A DNA stretch of 64,000 nt. It comes from Aldehydirespirator sp965205155 (GTDB taxonomy: Bacteria > Actinomycetota > Acidimicrobiia > Acidimicrobiales > Aldehydirespiratoraceae). This document shows, piece by piece, positions 54,075 through 62,987 of the stretch (the stretch's first letter is position 1; each line of letters starts with the position of its first letter). The position numbers were made by a program, and so were the translations under genes. The notes beneath the pieces were generated by a model. The model had not been told where the DNA came from. It saw only the letters and a list, made by a program, of their open reading frames with translations, and searched no databases. The stretch covers positions 930,001 through 994,000 of the forward strand of contig OZ242033.1 in assembly GCA_965205155.1 (NCBI GenBank). Direction: 5' to 3'.

Positions 54075-55277
54075 ATGACCAGAATCTTCTCAGGCATCCA
54101 GGAAATCGACTATCCGATAATTGATTCTGATGCTCATGTGAACGAGCCTCCGGACCTTTGGGAGGCCAACGCTCCGGCTCGACTCAAGGATCGCGTTCCC
54201 AAGGTCATCAGGGGAGAGAACGGGGACTCGTGGTCGTACAACCAGGGCGCCTCCATGGAGCCGGTCTCGCTGTATGCAGCCGCGGGCCGGAACTGGCTGG
54301 AATACGACCAGGAGGGCAAGACCTACGACGAGCTCCGTCGCGGATCGTGGGAGCCCGAGGCCCGGGTCCAGGACATGGACATCGACGGGATATACGCCGC
54401 GGTCGTGTACCCGGGTGTCACCCTCAGGGGGGCCAAGACCTACGGCGACGAGCCCGAACTGCAGAAGTTCTGCGTGCGCACGTACAACGAGTGGGTGCTC
54501 GACTTCGGCAAGCAGACCGGAGGGCGCGTCATCCCCCAAGCGGTGATACCGACCACCGGCGTCGATGACGCGTTGGCCGAACTGACCTGGTCCATCGACA
54601 GCGGCCACCGGGGCGTGGTCATTTCCCGGATGCCCAACGGCGACTTCGACGCCCAGCCCGATGACGACCGCTTCTGGGCGGTGGCGGAGGAGGCGGACGT
54701 TCCCGTCGGCATCCACATCGGGAGCTTCGTGAGGCCCAACCCCAACCGCGAGTGGACGGGGGGGACCGATGTCACCAAGCCCGCCTTCCTGGCGCTGGCA
54801 GCCGAGAAGGTCGCCGGCACGGAGACGATCCCGGTCTGCACCGAGTTCCTGTTCTCCGGGCTGTTCGAGAAGTTCCCCAGGTTGAAGGTACTCCTGGTGG
54901 AGGCGGGAATCGGTTGGATCCCCGGCGTGCTCGAGCAGTGCGACGACATCTTCCTGCGCTACCGGTGGTTCACGGGCGCGGTCGACAGGATGCAGCGCAT
55001 GCCGAGCGAGACCTTCCACCGGAACTTCTACTCGACCTTCCTCAAGGACAAGGTGGGCCTGGATCTACGCCATCACCTCAACATCAACAACATCATGTGG
55101 TCGACCGACTACCCGCACTCGGTCACGGACTGGCCCAACTCCCGCATCAACATCGAGCGGTTCTTCCGGGGGCTTCCCGCCGACGAGGTGAAGAAGATGC
55201 TCCACACCAACGCCAAGAACCTCTACCGGCTGGATCACATCCCCGACACCGTCGCCGAACTCGACGTCGCGGTCTGA
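54075..55277 (+). CDS. Amidohydrolase 2 family metal-dependent hydrolase
   Basis: A 400-residue TIM-barrel hydrolase of the amidohydrolase-2/ACMSD-type family. The start DSDAHVNEPPDLWE carries the N-terminal metal-binding DxH. GIHIGSF and HNxx-type residues follow, and WSTDYPHSVTDW near 345-356 resembles the closing metal-site strand. Members decarboxylate or hydrolyse aromatic breakdown intermediates. A GTG two codons upstream is an alternative start. The 3' end overlaps the convergent MFS gene by 43 bases. Confidence 0.85.
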   Translation: MTRIFSGIQEIDYPIIDSDAHVNEPPDLWEANAPARLKDRVPKVIRGENGDSWSYNQGASMEPVSLYAAAGRNWLEYDQEGKTYDELRRGSWEPEARVQDMDIDGIYAAVVYPGVTLRGAKTYGDEPELQKFCVRTYNEWVLDFGKQTGGRVIPQAVIPTTGVDDALAELTWSIDSGHRGVVISRMPNGDFDAQPDDDRFWAVAEEADVPVGIHIGSFVRPNPNREWTGGTDVTKPAFLALAAEKVAGTETIPVCTEFLFSGLFEKFPRLKVLLVEAGIGWIPGVLEQCDDIFLRYRWFTGAVDRMQRMPSETFHRNFYSTFLKDKVGLDLRHHLNINNIMWSTDYPHSVTDWPNSRINIERFFRGLPADEVKKMLHTNAKNLYRLDHIPDTVAELDVAV

Positions 55278-56626
55278 GCCAACCCGGCCGCGGTCACGAA
55301 GCCGACGACGGTGAGCGCGGCCATCATCGCCCAGAAGCCGACGAAGCCGAGGCTGGTGGCCAAGATCACGCCGCCGACGCCCGTGCCGACTGCGGCACCG
55401 ATCGGGTCGGCCAGTTGCAGCGATGCGGCCGTGCGGCCCTCGCCCCCGGCCGGCGCGACATTCAGGGCGTAGACGGAGAGCGTGTTATAGGTGAGCCCCA
55501 TGCCGATACTGCTCAGGGCCCAAGTGCCGTAGGCCACCAGGATCGATAGGTCGGAACGGATCGCGGCCGCGCTGGCGATGATGCCCGCGCAGACCAGTAC
55601 CAGTCCGAGGCGGGCGGTCCCCCGCGGCGTCCAGGCCCGGCTCAGGTGAGCCTGGAGGAAGGCTCCTGCCGTCCAAGAGACCGCCGCGACGGTGAGAACG
55701 ATCCCGGCTCCGGCCACGCTGGCGTCCAGGAACTCCACCAGCGCCAGCGGCAGGAACGCGTTCGTCGTCATGAACGCCATCGCCAGCAGGCCGCGGGATG
55801 CCACCGCGGCCGGAAGCCCCGGACGGGCGGAGAGGGTGCCGTCGGGCAACAGGCGGCGCAGGGCTACGAAGCCGGCTACCGCGCCCGGTGCCACCAGCAG
55901 GTAGCGCCATGCGCCGAGGGGGTCGGCGGAGGGCCCGGAGCCGAGAAGCACCAGTGAGGCGCTGCCCGCCAGGACGATGGCCGGTCCGACGTTGCGCAGG
56001 GGGCCGGGATGGGTCTCGGGCCTGGAGAGCCTGGAGACGATGGGCACGGCCAGGACCGCCGCCAGCAGGGCGCACGGGACCAGCAGCACGAACATCCACC
56101 GCCAGCCCCAGGCGGCCTCGACTCCGTCCGCGGCCCACGGGCCGATCAGCGACGGGATCGTCCAGCCGCTGCCGATGATGGCGAAGAGCCGGGCCCTCTT
56201 CTCCGGCGGGAACCCGCGTCCCGCGGCGACGTAGGCGGTGGACAGGATGCCCCCGCCACCGAGCCCCGACAGCGCCCGGGCCAGTACCACCATCTCCATG
56301 CGCGGCGCCAGAGCCACGCCGAGGAGTCCGGCGGCCAGCAACGCCGGCGCGATCGCTCCGGGAAAGACCGGGCCGAGCCGGTCGGAGAGGTGACCGGCGA
56401 CAACCAGGCTCACGATGCTGCCCAGCATGAACACGCTGAACACCGCGCCGTAGAGCTCCTCGCGGCCCAGGTCGTCGCGGATTGTCGGCATCAGCGCGGT
56501 GATGCAGATGAGATCGAATCCGTAGGTGGTGATGGACAGCAGGATCCAGGCCAGCAGCCGCGCCGAACCCGATCCTGACTCCGATCCCGATCCCCGCGCC
56601 GAACCCGATCCTGACTCCGATCCCAT
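55235..56626 (-). CDS. MFS transporter
   Basis: A 463-residue protein with about 12 to 14 membrane segments. The conserved first cytoplasmic loop motif reads GHLSDRLGP and a later one GRxFPPEKRARLF-like (GFPPEKRARLFAI). The family includes drug and metabolite transporters. The first 22 residues are a low-complexity GSESGSGSAR repeat encoded by a 30-bp tandem duplication. It may export a product of the surrounding catabolic genes or import a substrate. Confidence 0.88.
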   Translation of the reverse strand: MGSESGSGSARGSGSESGSGSARLLAWILLSITTYGFDLICITALMPTIRDDLGREELYGAVFSVFMLGSIVSLVVAGHLSDRLGPVFPGAIAPALLAAGLLGVALAPRMEMVVLARALSGLGGGGILSTAYVAAGRGFPPEKRARLFAIIGSGWTIPSLIGPWAADGVEAAWGWRWMFVLLVPCALLAAVLAVPIVSRLSRPETHPGPLRNVGPAIVLAGSASLVLLGSGPSADPLGAWRYLLVAPGAVAGFVALRRLLPDGTLSARPGLPAAVASRGLLAMAFMTTNAFLPLALVEFLDASVAGAGIVLTVAAVSWTAGAFLQAHLSRAWTPRGTARLGLVLVCAGIIASAAAIRSDLSILVAYGTWALSSIGMGLTYNTLSVYALNVAPAGGEGRTAASLQLADPIGAAVGTGVGGVILATSLGFVGFWAMMAALTVVGFVTAAGLAQTATSSSATVSGM

Positions 56627-56675
56627 CGCGGCCGCCTACACCGGCGCGCCGATGGCGTGAGATGCGCCCACGGGG

Positions 56676-57671
56676 TCAGGCGTGGCGAGCACCGATGGCG
56701 GCCAGTGCCCGTCGATAGCGGAGGCTCACCGCGTCCGCGGCCCGCAGGTGCACCTCCTCGGCCAGGTCTACCGGCAGCGACCTGGGCCGCTGGTTCTCCA
56801 CGATGATCTTGTCGTCGGCGAGCAGCTTGGCGCTGAAGCTGCCGAAATGGGAGTCCGGAACATCGAGCGAATGGTTCCGGGCCATGAAGTACCAGAACAT
56901 GACCCTGTCGGCCGACACCGGCAGCGTCGGCTGGTACAGGGTGAGGTTCCCCTTGGGGGCGTACATCGTGTTGCGCCGGGTGTAGGGCATGTACAGCCGG
57001 GACTTGTAGTGGAGTCGCTCACCCGGGCGGCCGTACTGGCTGCGGTCCACCTCCTCCCAGTCCCACTCGAACGTGAAACCGGCATTCCGATGGTCGCTGG
57101 AGTAGGGCTGATCGGTGAAGTTGTAAGGCTCGACGGATCCCGGGTTGTCGCGGTCGCCGAGCATCCCGCCGTGGACCCAGGGCAGATGGCCGATGTCGAG
57201 GCTGTTCTCGACCAGCCGGCCTGCGCTCGTTCCCCAGTCCCAGTGGGCCGCCAGGAACACGTGGTACTCAGGGTCTTCGTACTCGGGGAACTCGGGAACG
57301 GGCAGCCGGGGCTCCTCCAGCGCCACCCACACCATGTCGAACTGCTCGCAGGCACGGTAGGGCCGGATCGAGACGTCCGCAGGCACCGCCTGGCCGGCCG
57401 GCAGCGACGGTATGTCGACGCATCGGCCGTCGGGCCCGTAGGTCCAGCCGCGGTGGGGGCACACAATGCACCCGTCTCGCACAGCTCCGAGCGACAGCCG
57501 GGACCCGCGATGCAGGCACAGGTCCTGCAGGGCGTGGACGCCGCCGGGTGAGCGGTAGACCACCACCTGCTCGTCGAGGATGGTGACGGCCGCGGGCTCG
57601 GACTCGACCTCACTCGAAGGGGCGACCGGGTACCAGTAGGGCCGCAGGGGCGAGAGGTCGACTTCAGACAT
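56676..57671 (-). CDS. Rieske-type oxygenase with displaced second histidine
   Basis: A 331-residue member of the same family as the other short oxygenases. The first cluster motif is C52-L-H54. The second is CPHRGW (71-76), where the family has CPYHGW. The histidine is therefore at 73 and the position of the canonical ligand (74) is Arg. The mononuclear site NSLDIGHLPWVH is intact. The cluster may be altered or lost. Its start overlaps the stop of the Rieske-less paralogue by eight bases, so the two are co-translated. Confidence 0.9.
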   Translation of the reverse strand: MSEVDLSPLRPYWYPVAPSSEVESEPAAVTILDEQVVVYRSPGGVHALQDLCLHRGSRLSLGAVRDGCIVCPHRGWTYGPDGRCVDIPSLPAGQAVPADVSIRPYRACEQFDMVWVALEEPRLPVPEFPEYEDPEYHVFLAAHWDWGTSAGRLVENSLDIGHLPWVHGGMLGDRDNPGSVEPYNFTDQPYSSDHRNAGFTFEWDWEEVDRSQYGRPGERLHYKSRLYMPYTRRNTMYAPKGNLTLYQPTLPVSADRVMFWYFMARNHSLDVPDSHFGSFSAKLLADDKIIVENQRPRSLPVDLAEEVHLRAADAVSLRYRRALAAIGARHA

Positions 57672-58632
57672 CGGCGACTCCCGCTTCCGCCAGCAGCCGC
57701 CGGTAGGTGAGGGCCACTTGGTCCGGCCCCCGCAGGTGCAGCTCCTCGGTGAGGTCGATCGGCAGCATCTCCGGTCTCTGGCTCTCCACGATGTGCCGGT
57801 CCTGTTCGAGCAGCTGGCGGGAGAAGTCGATGTAGGGCTCGATCGGATCGGTGCGGTGATGGTTGCGTGACTCGATCATCCAGATCCTGCACTGGCGGGC
57901 CCGCGTCGGCGAGGCGGTCACGTACTGCACCGAGTGGCCGGCATCCGAGGTGAGGACCCGGCGCCGGGTGAAGGGAATGTGGTGCATGGTGCGGCTGTGG
58001 ATGGTCTGACCGCCGGTGGCGAAGGGCGATTCCAGCGACTCGCGGCTGTAGGCGTACTCGAACCCGTAGCTGGTCACGTCGATGTCGATCGCCGGGCACT
58101 CGGCGTCGTCACGGTCGCCGAGTGCTCCGGGGTGCACCCAGGCGAAGTGGGTGACGTCCAGACCGTTCTCGGTGAACCGGCCCGCGCTGGCGTTCCAGCT
58201 GGAGCTGACCGAGAGGTAGCTCAGGTAGCTGTCGTCGGCGTACTCCGGGAAGGGCGCGATGTCGGCGACCGGATCCTCCAGCGCCACCCATACCAGGCCG
58301 TAGCGGTCCTCGGCCCGGTACGCGTCGAGGCAGGCCTCGGGGCGGGCGTCCGCCCGGGCGCGGACCCGACCCTGCGAGCGGAACAGCACCAGGTCCTCCT
58401 CGAGGAGGGTCACTGCGGTGGGCTCATTCCCTACGGCCGCGCTGTCCTCCACGGGATGCCAGTACCGGCGCAGCGGTGCCAGTTGCGACCGGATGTCCGT
58501 CTCCGCTACGGCTGCCAGTTGCGACCGGGCGTCCATGTCCGCTACGGCTGCCAGTTGCGACCGGACGTCCATGTCCGCTACGGCTGCCAGTCGCGACCGG
58601 GCGTCCTCCTCTCCTGGTGCCGGTTGCGACAC
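57664..58632 (-). CDS. Oxygenase paralogue with the Rieske cluster segment deleted
   Basis: A 322-residue protein that aligns along most of its length with the other short Rieske oxygenases (PLRRYWHPV, LVLFRS, RYGLVWVALEDP, GLDVTHFAWVHPG with D159, H162 and H167, and ESQRPEMLPIDLTEELHL). About 45 residues containing CxH and CxxH are missing between LVLFRS and DRYGLVWV, replaced by a short Arg/Ala stretch. The frame is intact. It keeps the mononuclear iron site but cannot hold a [2Fe-2S] cluster. A 12-residue repeat (11-46) extends the N-terminus. It would pair with the next gene. Confidence 0.9.
   Translation of the reverse strand: MSQPAPGEEDARSRLAAVADMDVRSQLAAVADMDARSQLAAVAETDIRSQLAPLRRYWHPVEDSAAVGNEPTAVTLLEEDLVLFRSQGRVRARADARPEACLDAYRAEDRYGLVWVALEDPVADIAPFPEYADDSYLSYLSVSSSWNASAGRFTENGLDVTHFAWVHPGALGDRDDAECPAIDIDVTSYGFEYAYSRESLESPFATGGQTIHSRTMHHIPFTRRRVLTSDAGHSVQYVTASPTRARQCRIWMIESRNHHRTDPIEPYIDFSRQLLEQDRHIVESQRPEMLPIDLTEELHLRGPDQVALTYRRLLAEAGVADV
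58484..58610. repeat. 36-bp in-frame tandem repeat in the Rieske-less oxygenase gene
   Basis: Three to four imperfect units encode RSQLAAVADMDA-like peptides. The last unit merges into the conserved RSQLAPLRRYW start of the enzyme, so the repeat grew by duplicating the beginning of the gene. Confidence 0.85.
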
Positions 58633-58638
58633 GCCGGG

Positions 58639-59430
58639 TCAGGCGGCAGTCGATATCGACTGGCGCCCGTAGAGGATGCGCAGGACGATTCGCTCTATCG
58701 CGCTGACAACCCAGAACAGCGCGATGGACATGAAGGACAGGTACAGGATGGCCGCGAAGACGATGGTGGTCTTGAAGACCCCCAATGACCGGATGATCAG
58801 CGGGCCCATGCCCTCATGCGCGCCGACCCACTCGGCCACGAGGGCGCCCACCACGGCGAGAACGCAGCCGTTCTTCAAGCCGGCGAACATGAACGGCACC
58901 GCGGCGGGGAGGCGAACCTTGAACAGCGTCTGCCAGCGGCCGGCCTCCAGGGAGTACATGAGGTCGAGGTACTCGGACTCGAGTGATCGCATCCCGGCGT
59001 GGGTGTTGATGAGTATCGGGAAGAAGCAGAGCAGCGCGGCCACCAGGATCTTGGGAAGGAGGGTGAACCCGAACCACAGGATCAACAGGGGAGCGATGGC
59101 CAGGGTGGGGATGGCCTGCGACACGACCGCATAGGGCATCACCGCCTTCTCGAGGATCTTCGACTCCTGCGCCACCACCCCGAGGGTCCATCCGACTGCG
59201 GTTGCCAGCAGCAGCCCGTAGATCGCCTCCTTGAGCGTCACCCATGCCGCGGGCCAGAGCGTCTCGATGTCGGCGAACGCGGCGACGATCACGTCGGGTG
59301 TGTCCGGCACGAGGAAGGTGGGCTGGCCGGAGATCCGCCGCCACAGCTCGTAGGCCACGAACAGCACGGTGAGAGCCAGCAGCGGTCCGCCGACGGTGCG
59401 CACCAGGTTGCCGATCCGTGCTCTCGACAC
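58639..59430 (-). CDS. NitT/TauT-type ABC transporter permease
   Basis: A 263-residue permease with six membrane segments and the EAA region near MYSLEAGRWQTLFKVRLPAA. It begins three bases after the second permease gene ends. Two different permease subunits of this family would form a heterodimeric channel. The partner binding protein is at 60448-61854 and the likely ATPase at 53226-54017. Confidence 0.92.
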   Translation of the reverse strand: MSRARIGNLVRTVGGPLLALTVLFVAYELWRRISGQPTFLVPDTPDVIVAAFADIETLWPAAWVTLKEAIYGLLLATAVGWTLGVVAQESKILEKAVMPYAVVSQAIPTLAIAPLLILWFGFTLLPKILVAALLCFFPILINTHAGMRSLESEYLDLMYSLEAGRWQTLFKVRLPAAVPFMFAGLKNGCVLAVVGALVAEWVGAHEGMGPLIIRSLGVFKTTIVFAAILYLSFMSIALFWVVSAIERIVLRILYGRQSISTAA

Positions 59431-59433
59431 CGC

Positions 59434-60273
59434 CTAGCCCCCCACCGCCGCGTTGGCGCCCGACCGCGCTCCCCGCGACAGGAAGTACCACCGCAGCGAC
59501 AACCGCTCGATAATCGACACCACCAGGAACAGGCTGATGGCCATGGCTGCGCTGTAGACGACCGCGGCCATCAGCCGCTCGGTCCGGTTGGACGTGACCG
59601 AGTCGATCATCATCCTTCCTATTCCCCCGCCGCCACCGACCCATTCGCCCACGATCGCCCCGATGACCGAGAGGACTACTGCATTCTTGGCACCGATGAA
59701 GATGTAGGGCAGCGCGGCCGGCAGCCGGAGCTTCGTGTACATCTGGAGCGGGCCTGCGCCCAGCGACTTGAACAGCTGGCGCTCCGCTTCGGGGGTGATG
59801 GCCAGGCCGGCGGTGGTGTTGACCAGGGCCGGGAAGAAGCAGACGAACGCGGCGACCAGAACCTTCGGCGTGAGAGTGAACCCATACCAGATCACGAAGA
59901 GCGGGGCCACCACCAGAGCGGGCATGGCCCGCACGCCCGCGATGACGGGCATCACCGCCCGCTCGACCGGCTGGCTGATCGACAGGAGGATGCCGAGGAG
60001 GATCCCCAACCCGCAGCCGATGACGAAGCCGATGAGCACCTCCTGGAGGGTGATCCAGGAGGCGGGGAGGAACCGGTCGGTGGCGTCGGTGATGGCCTCG
60101 GCGACCACGCTGTGGGCCGGAGGCAGCAGGTAGGGCTTGACCCCGGTTGTCGGGACGAACAGCTCCCAGACGGCCAGGGCCAGCACGCCCGCGCCCACTG
60201 CGGGCAGCGCGTCCAGGACGCGGCCGCCGATCCGGCGGCCGCGCCCTGAACGGGCCGAGCCCTCGTCAGCCAC
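59434..60273 (-). CDS. NitT/TauT-type ABC transporter permease
   Basis: A 279-residue permease (start taken as GTG 60273) with six membrane segments and the EAA region near FKSLGAGPLQMYTKLRLPAA. The frame is open further upstream to an ATG at 60339, but that part lies in a dispersed repeat and has no counterpart in the family. It overlaps no other gene. It forms the channel with the permease at 58639. Confidence 0.88.
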   Translation of the reverse strand: MADEGSARSGRGRRIGGRVLDALPAVGAGVLALAVWELFVPTTGVKPYLLPPAHSVVAEAITDATDRFLPASWITLQEVLIGFVIGCGLGILLGILLSISQPVERAVMPVIAGVRAMPALVVAPLFVIWYGFTLTPKVLVAAFVCFFPALVNTTAGLAITPEAERQLFKSLGAGPLQMYTKLRLPAALPYIFIGAKNAVVLSVIGAIVGEWVGGGGGIGRMMIDSVTSNRTERLMAAVVYSAAMAISLFLVVSIIERLSLRWYFLSRGARSGANAAVGG

Positions 60274-60303
60274 TACCGGACTCTTCGAGAGCCCGCGGTT
60301 GTC

Positions 60304-60392
60304 AGAGGCCGAGCGGATAGGCGCACGAATCCGGCCCATACGGGCGAGGCCGTGGCCCAAGCGGCCCGTGAGCGCTGCGAACAAGAGCGGGA
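60304..60392 (+). repeat. Dispersed two-block repeat, copy 6
   Basis: Plus-strand copy with both blocks, spacer about 26 bases. It lies between the permease start and the binding-protein stop, both on the minus strand. One mismatch in block 2 (CCAAGCGG for CCGAGCGG). It may be part of a longer reading frame, but this is doubtful. Confidence 0.88.
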
Positions 60393-60447
60393 AACACCCC
60401 GCCCCGACGCGACACCTCTGAACCTGCCCGCGCCCGTCCCTGGGTCC

Positions 60448-61854
60448 CTACTCCTGGGCAGTGAGAGCTTTGGTGATGTGCTCGTTGGTCATCACGTCGG
60501 ACACCTGGACGGTGCTGTCCGCCTCAAGCAGTCCACGCTCGACGAGCCACGCCCGGCCGGCCTCCCAGTCGGCCTCCACCAGCTTGCCCCACTGGCCGTT
60601 CTCGTCGAAGAAGTCGGCCCTCATCAACCCGGAGTGGTCGATGTTGGTCTGCACCGCGAACCCGTCGTTGATCCCGTGGAGCATGTTGGCCATGGCCTCG
60701 GTGGTGGCGTCGTCACTGTAGGCGTAGGCGATGCCCCGGTCGGTGGCCCGCAGGAACCGGCACGTTGCCGCCGGATTCGCGTCGAGGAAGGCGTCGCTGG
60801 ACACGAACAGCAGCCACGGATAGTTGGGCACTCCGTAGTCCCTGTACTCGAGGCGCACCAGGTCGAACGGGCCTCCGATGCCCTTCATCGACGCCGGGCT
60901 GGGAGCCACGCCGTAGGCGACGTCGATCGAGCCCTCCAGCAGCAGGGGCGCCCACGAGAAGCCCGGATCGACGATGGTGATGTCGTCGCGGGTCATGCCC
61001 TCGCGTTCGAGCAGGGTGTCGAGGTAGGCGTTCTCGTCGAGCTTGGCCGTGGCGCCGATGGTCTTGCCCCGGAAGTCCTGGGGGCCCTCGATGCCGGCGT
61101 CGGGCAGCCAGAACAGGCTTGCCGACAGGTTCCGCTGGTGGGCGGCCACTGCCTTGACGTCGATGCCCGCGGCCCGGGCGGTGAACAGGGCCGGCACGTA
61201 GTTGATGGCGAAGTCGACCTGGTCGGCCGCCAGCATCTTGAGCGGCTCAGCGGCCGACGGCGGAGCGATGATGTCCACCTTGAGGCCTTCCTCGGCGTAG
61301 TAGCCCTGGTCGTCGGCAGCTACCAGCGCAGCCCAACTCCAGTAGGCGAGCCAGTCCATCATGATGGTGACGGTGCTGGTCTCGTTCGGGCCGCCGCATG
61401 GGTCGGTCGGTCCGGCGGCGGCCTCCTCGGCCGTAGCCGCGGCCTCGGCTGCCTCAGCCTGGGCCGCCTCCGCGGCCGCGGCCGCAGCCATTGCCTCGGA
61501 CTCGGCTGCCTCGGCGGCGGCCTGGGCTTCCTGCAACTGGGCCTCGAGCTCAGCCACGGCCTCCGGGTCCACCTGTCCCTCTGCCGCGGCCATCGCCTCT
61601 GCCAGCGCTGCTTCAAGGGCCGCTTCGGCCTCTGCGGCCGCCTCGGCTGCCGCGCTCGCCTCCGCTAGGGCCGCGGCGGCGTCAGCTTGGGCCGCCTCGA
61701 GTGCCGCCGTGTCCACCGCGGGCGCGGCGGGTGCGGGTGCGGGTGCGGGCTCCTCGTCATCGCCGCAGGCTGCGGCAATCAAGGTGAAGGCAGCCAGGAC
61801 GGCGACAAGCGTCGCCAGCCACGACCGACCTCCCGACCTGCGTGTAGCTCCCAT
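60448..61854 (-). CDS. NMT1/THI5-like solute-binding lipoprotein with Ala-rich stalk
   Basis: A 468-residue lipoprotein with lipobox AAAC (C30). A short Pro/Ala stretch and an Ala/Glu-rich helical stalk (about 47-152) precede an NMT1/THI5-like ligand domain (MMDWLAYWSWAALVAADDQGYY and DFAINYVPALFTARAAGIDV). It is a paralogue of the protein at 42330-43733. With the two permeases and an unlinked ATPase it forms an importer. Ligand unknown. Confidence 0.92.
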   Translation of the reverse strand: MGATRRSGGRSWLATLVAVLAAFTLIAAACGDDEEPAPAPAPAAPAVDTAALEAAQADAAAALAEASAAAEAAAEAEAALEAALAEAMAAAEGQVDPEAVAELEAQLQEAQAAAEAAESEAMAAAAAAEAAQAEAAEAAATAEEAAAGPTDPCGGPNETSTVTIMMDWLAYWSWAALVAADDQGYYAEEGLKVDIIAPPSAAEPLKMLAADQVDFAINYVPALFTARAAGIDVKAVAAHQRNLSASLFWLPDAGIEGPQDFRGKTIGATAKLDENAYLDTLLEREGMTRDDITIVDPGFSWAPLLLEGSIDVAYGVAPSPASMKGIGGPFDLVRLEYRDYGVPNYPWLLFVSSDAFLDANPAATCRFLRATDRGIAYAYSDDATTEAMANMLHGINDGFAVQTNIDHSGLMRADFFDENGQWGKLVEADWEAGRAWLVERGLLEADSTVQVSDVMTNEHITKALTAQE

Positions 61855-61887
61855 TTCGAGTCCCCCTTCTCTGTGGGTTGAATGTGT

Positions 61888-61919
61888 CAGACATTAGCCA
61901 AGCGATGTCTGCTTGTCGA
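61888..61919 (-). promoter_or_regulatory. Promoter and palindromic operator of the binding-protein gene
   Basis: An inverted repeat CAGACAT-N10-ATGTCTG (61888-61911) covers a -10 box TAATGT (61891-61896, minus strand) of a promoter with TCGACA at 61914-61919, 17 bases away. This divergent region also precedes a Rieske gene. A repressor site controlling the importer and perhaps the oxygenase is inferred. Confidence 0.5.
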
Positions 61920-61991
61920 AGGCGACTCGCCCGGTCCAAGAGTCGTTCGGTAAGGTACGCGGGCCGTAGGCGGCCACACCGAAGGGGGAGC

Positions 61992-62987
61992 ATGGTGGCG
62001 CAGATGTCGGCTGGCGTGGACTTGGCGCCGTTGAGGCGTTTCTGGCATCCGGTGGCCGAGTCCTCGTGGGTGGGGGACTCTCCGGTCGCGGTGACGCTGT
62101 TGGGTGAGGGTCTGGTGCTGTTCCGCTCCGGTGGGGCGGTGAGGTGCTTTGCCGACCTGTGCGTGCACCGGGGGACCCGCCTGTCGTTGGGCTGGGTGAC
62201 CGACGACGGGTGCCTGCAGTGTCCGTACCACGGTTGGAAGTACGACGCGGATGGGACGTGTGTGCTGATCCCGTCCCAGCCGGCCGACGCCCAGCGGATC
62301 CCGCCGCGGGCCCGGGCGGTTGCGTACGGTTGCGAGGAGCGGTACGGGATCGTGTGGGTCGCCCTGGAGGATCCGGTGAAGCCCGTGCCCGAGTACCCGT
62401 GGCTGGATGATCCCGAGTTCCATACCTGGAGCAAGTTCTGCGGGACCCGGGAGGCGGGAGCGGCCCGGTTCGCGGAGAACGCGCTGGACCTGGCCCATCT
62501 CGACTTCGTGCATCCGGGGTTGCTGGGGTCGCCGGGCGACACCGTGATCGAGCCCTATGAGGTCGAGGTGGACGACGGCGTCGTCTACATGCGGTACACC
62601 AAGCGGTCGGTCGGTCCGGAGACGTTCGCGACGGGGGTTGAGACAGTCAGCCACGAGATCCGGGTGGAAATGCCCTACACGTTCACACTGATCTTTCGGG
62701 GCGAGCGGGGCACCACCACGATCTGGGGCCTTCATCATCCGATCGACGAGCATCGCTGCGGGCTGTGGCGCTTCGAGTCGCGCAACCACTCTCTCGACAC
62801 TCCCGATCAGGAGTTCATCGACTTCCTCGACCTGCTGCTGCCCCAGGACAAGGACATCATCGAGAGCCAGCGGCCTGACATGGTTCCTGTGGACCTGACC
62901 GAGGAGCTTCACGTCAAGGTGGCCGACGCGGGCGCCATCGCCTATCGCCGCATGCTCAAGGAGGAACTGGGCGTCGCCTACGTCTGA
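61992..62987 (+). CDS. Rieske non-heme iron oxygenase, alpha subunit type
   Basis: A 331-residue oxygenase with C57-H59 and C77-H80 cluster ligands and NALDLAHLDFVH as the mononuclear site. Nearly all family landmarks match the protein at 50383. It is divergent from a binding-protein gene with a shared regulatory region. Several starts are possible: ATG 61992, GTG 61995 and ATG 62004. Its stop codon touches half of a dispersed repeat. Confidence 0.92.
   Translation: MVAQMSAGVDLAPLRRFWHPVAESSWVGDSPVAVTLLGEGLVLFRSGGAVRCFADLCVHRGTRLSLGWVTDDGCLQCPYHGWKYDADGTCVLIPSQPADAQRIPPRARAVAYGCEERYGIVWVALEDPVKPVPEYPWLDDPEFHTWSKFCGTREAGAARFAENALDLAHLDFVHPGLLGSPGDTVIEPYEVEVDDGVVYMRYTKRSVGPETFATGVETVSHEIRVEMPYTFTLIFRGERGTTTIWGLHHPIDEHRCGLWRFESRNHSLDTPDQEFIDFLDLLLPQDKDIIESQRPDMVPVDLTEELHVKVADAGAIAYRRMLKEELGVAYV

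Noticed and set aside
59434..60384. Permease start upstream of 60339
   Set aside because: That part is translated from block 2 of the dispersed repeat and is absent from homologues.
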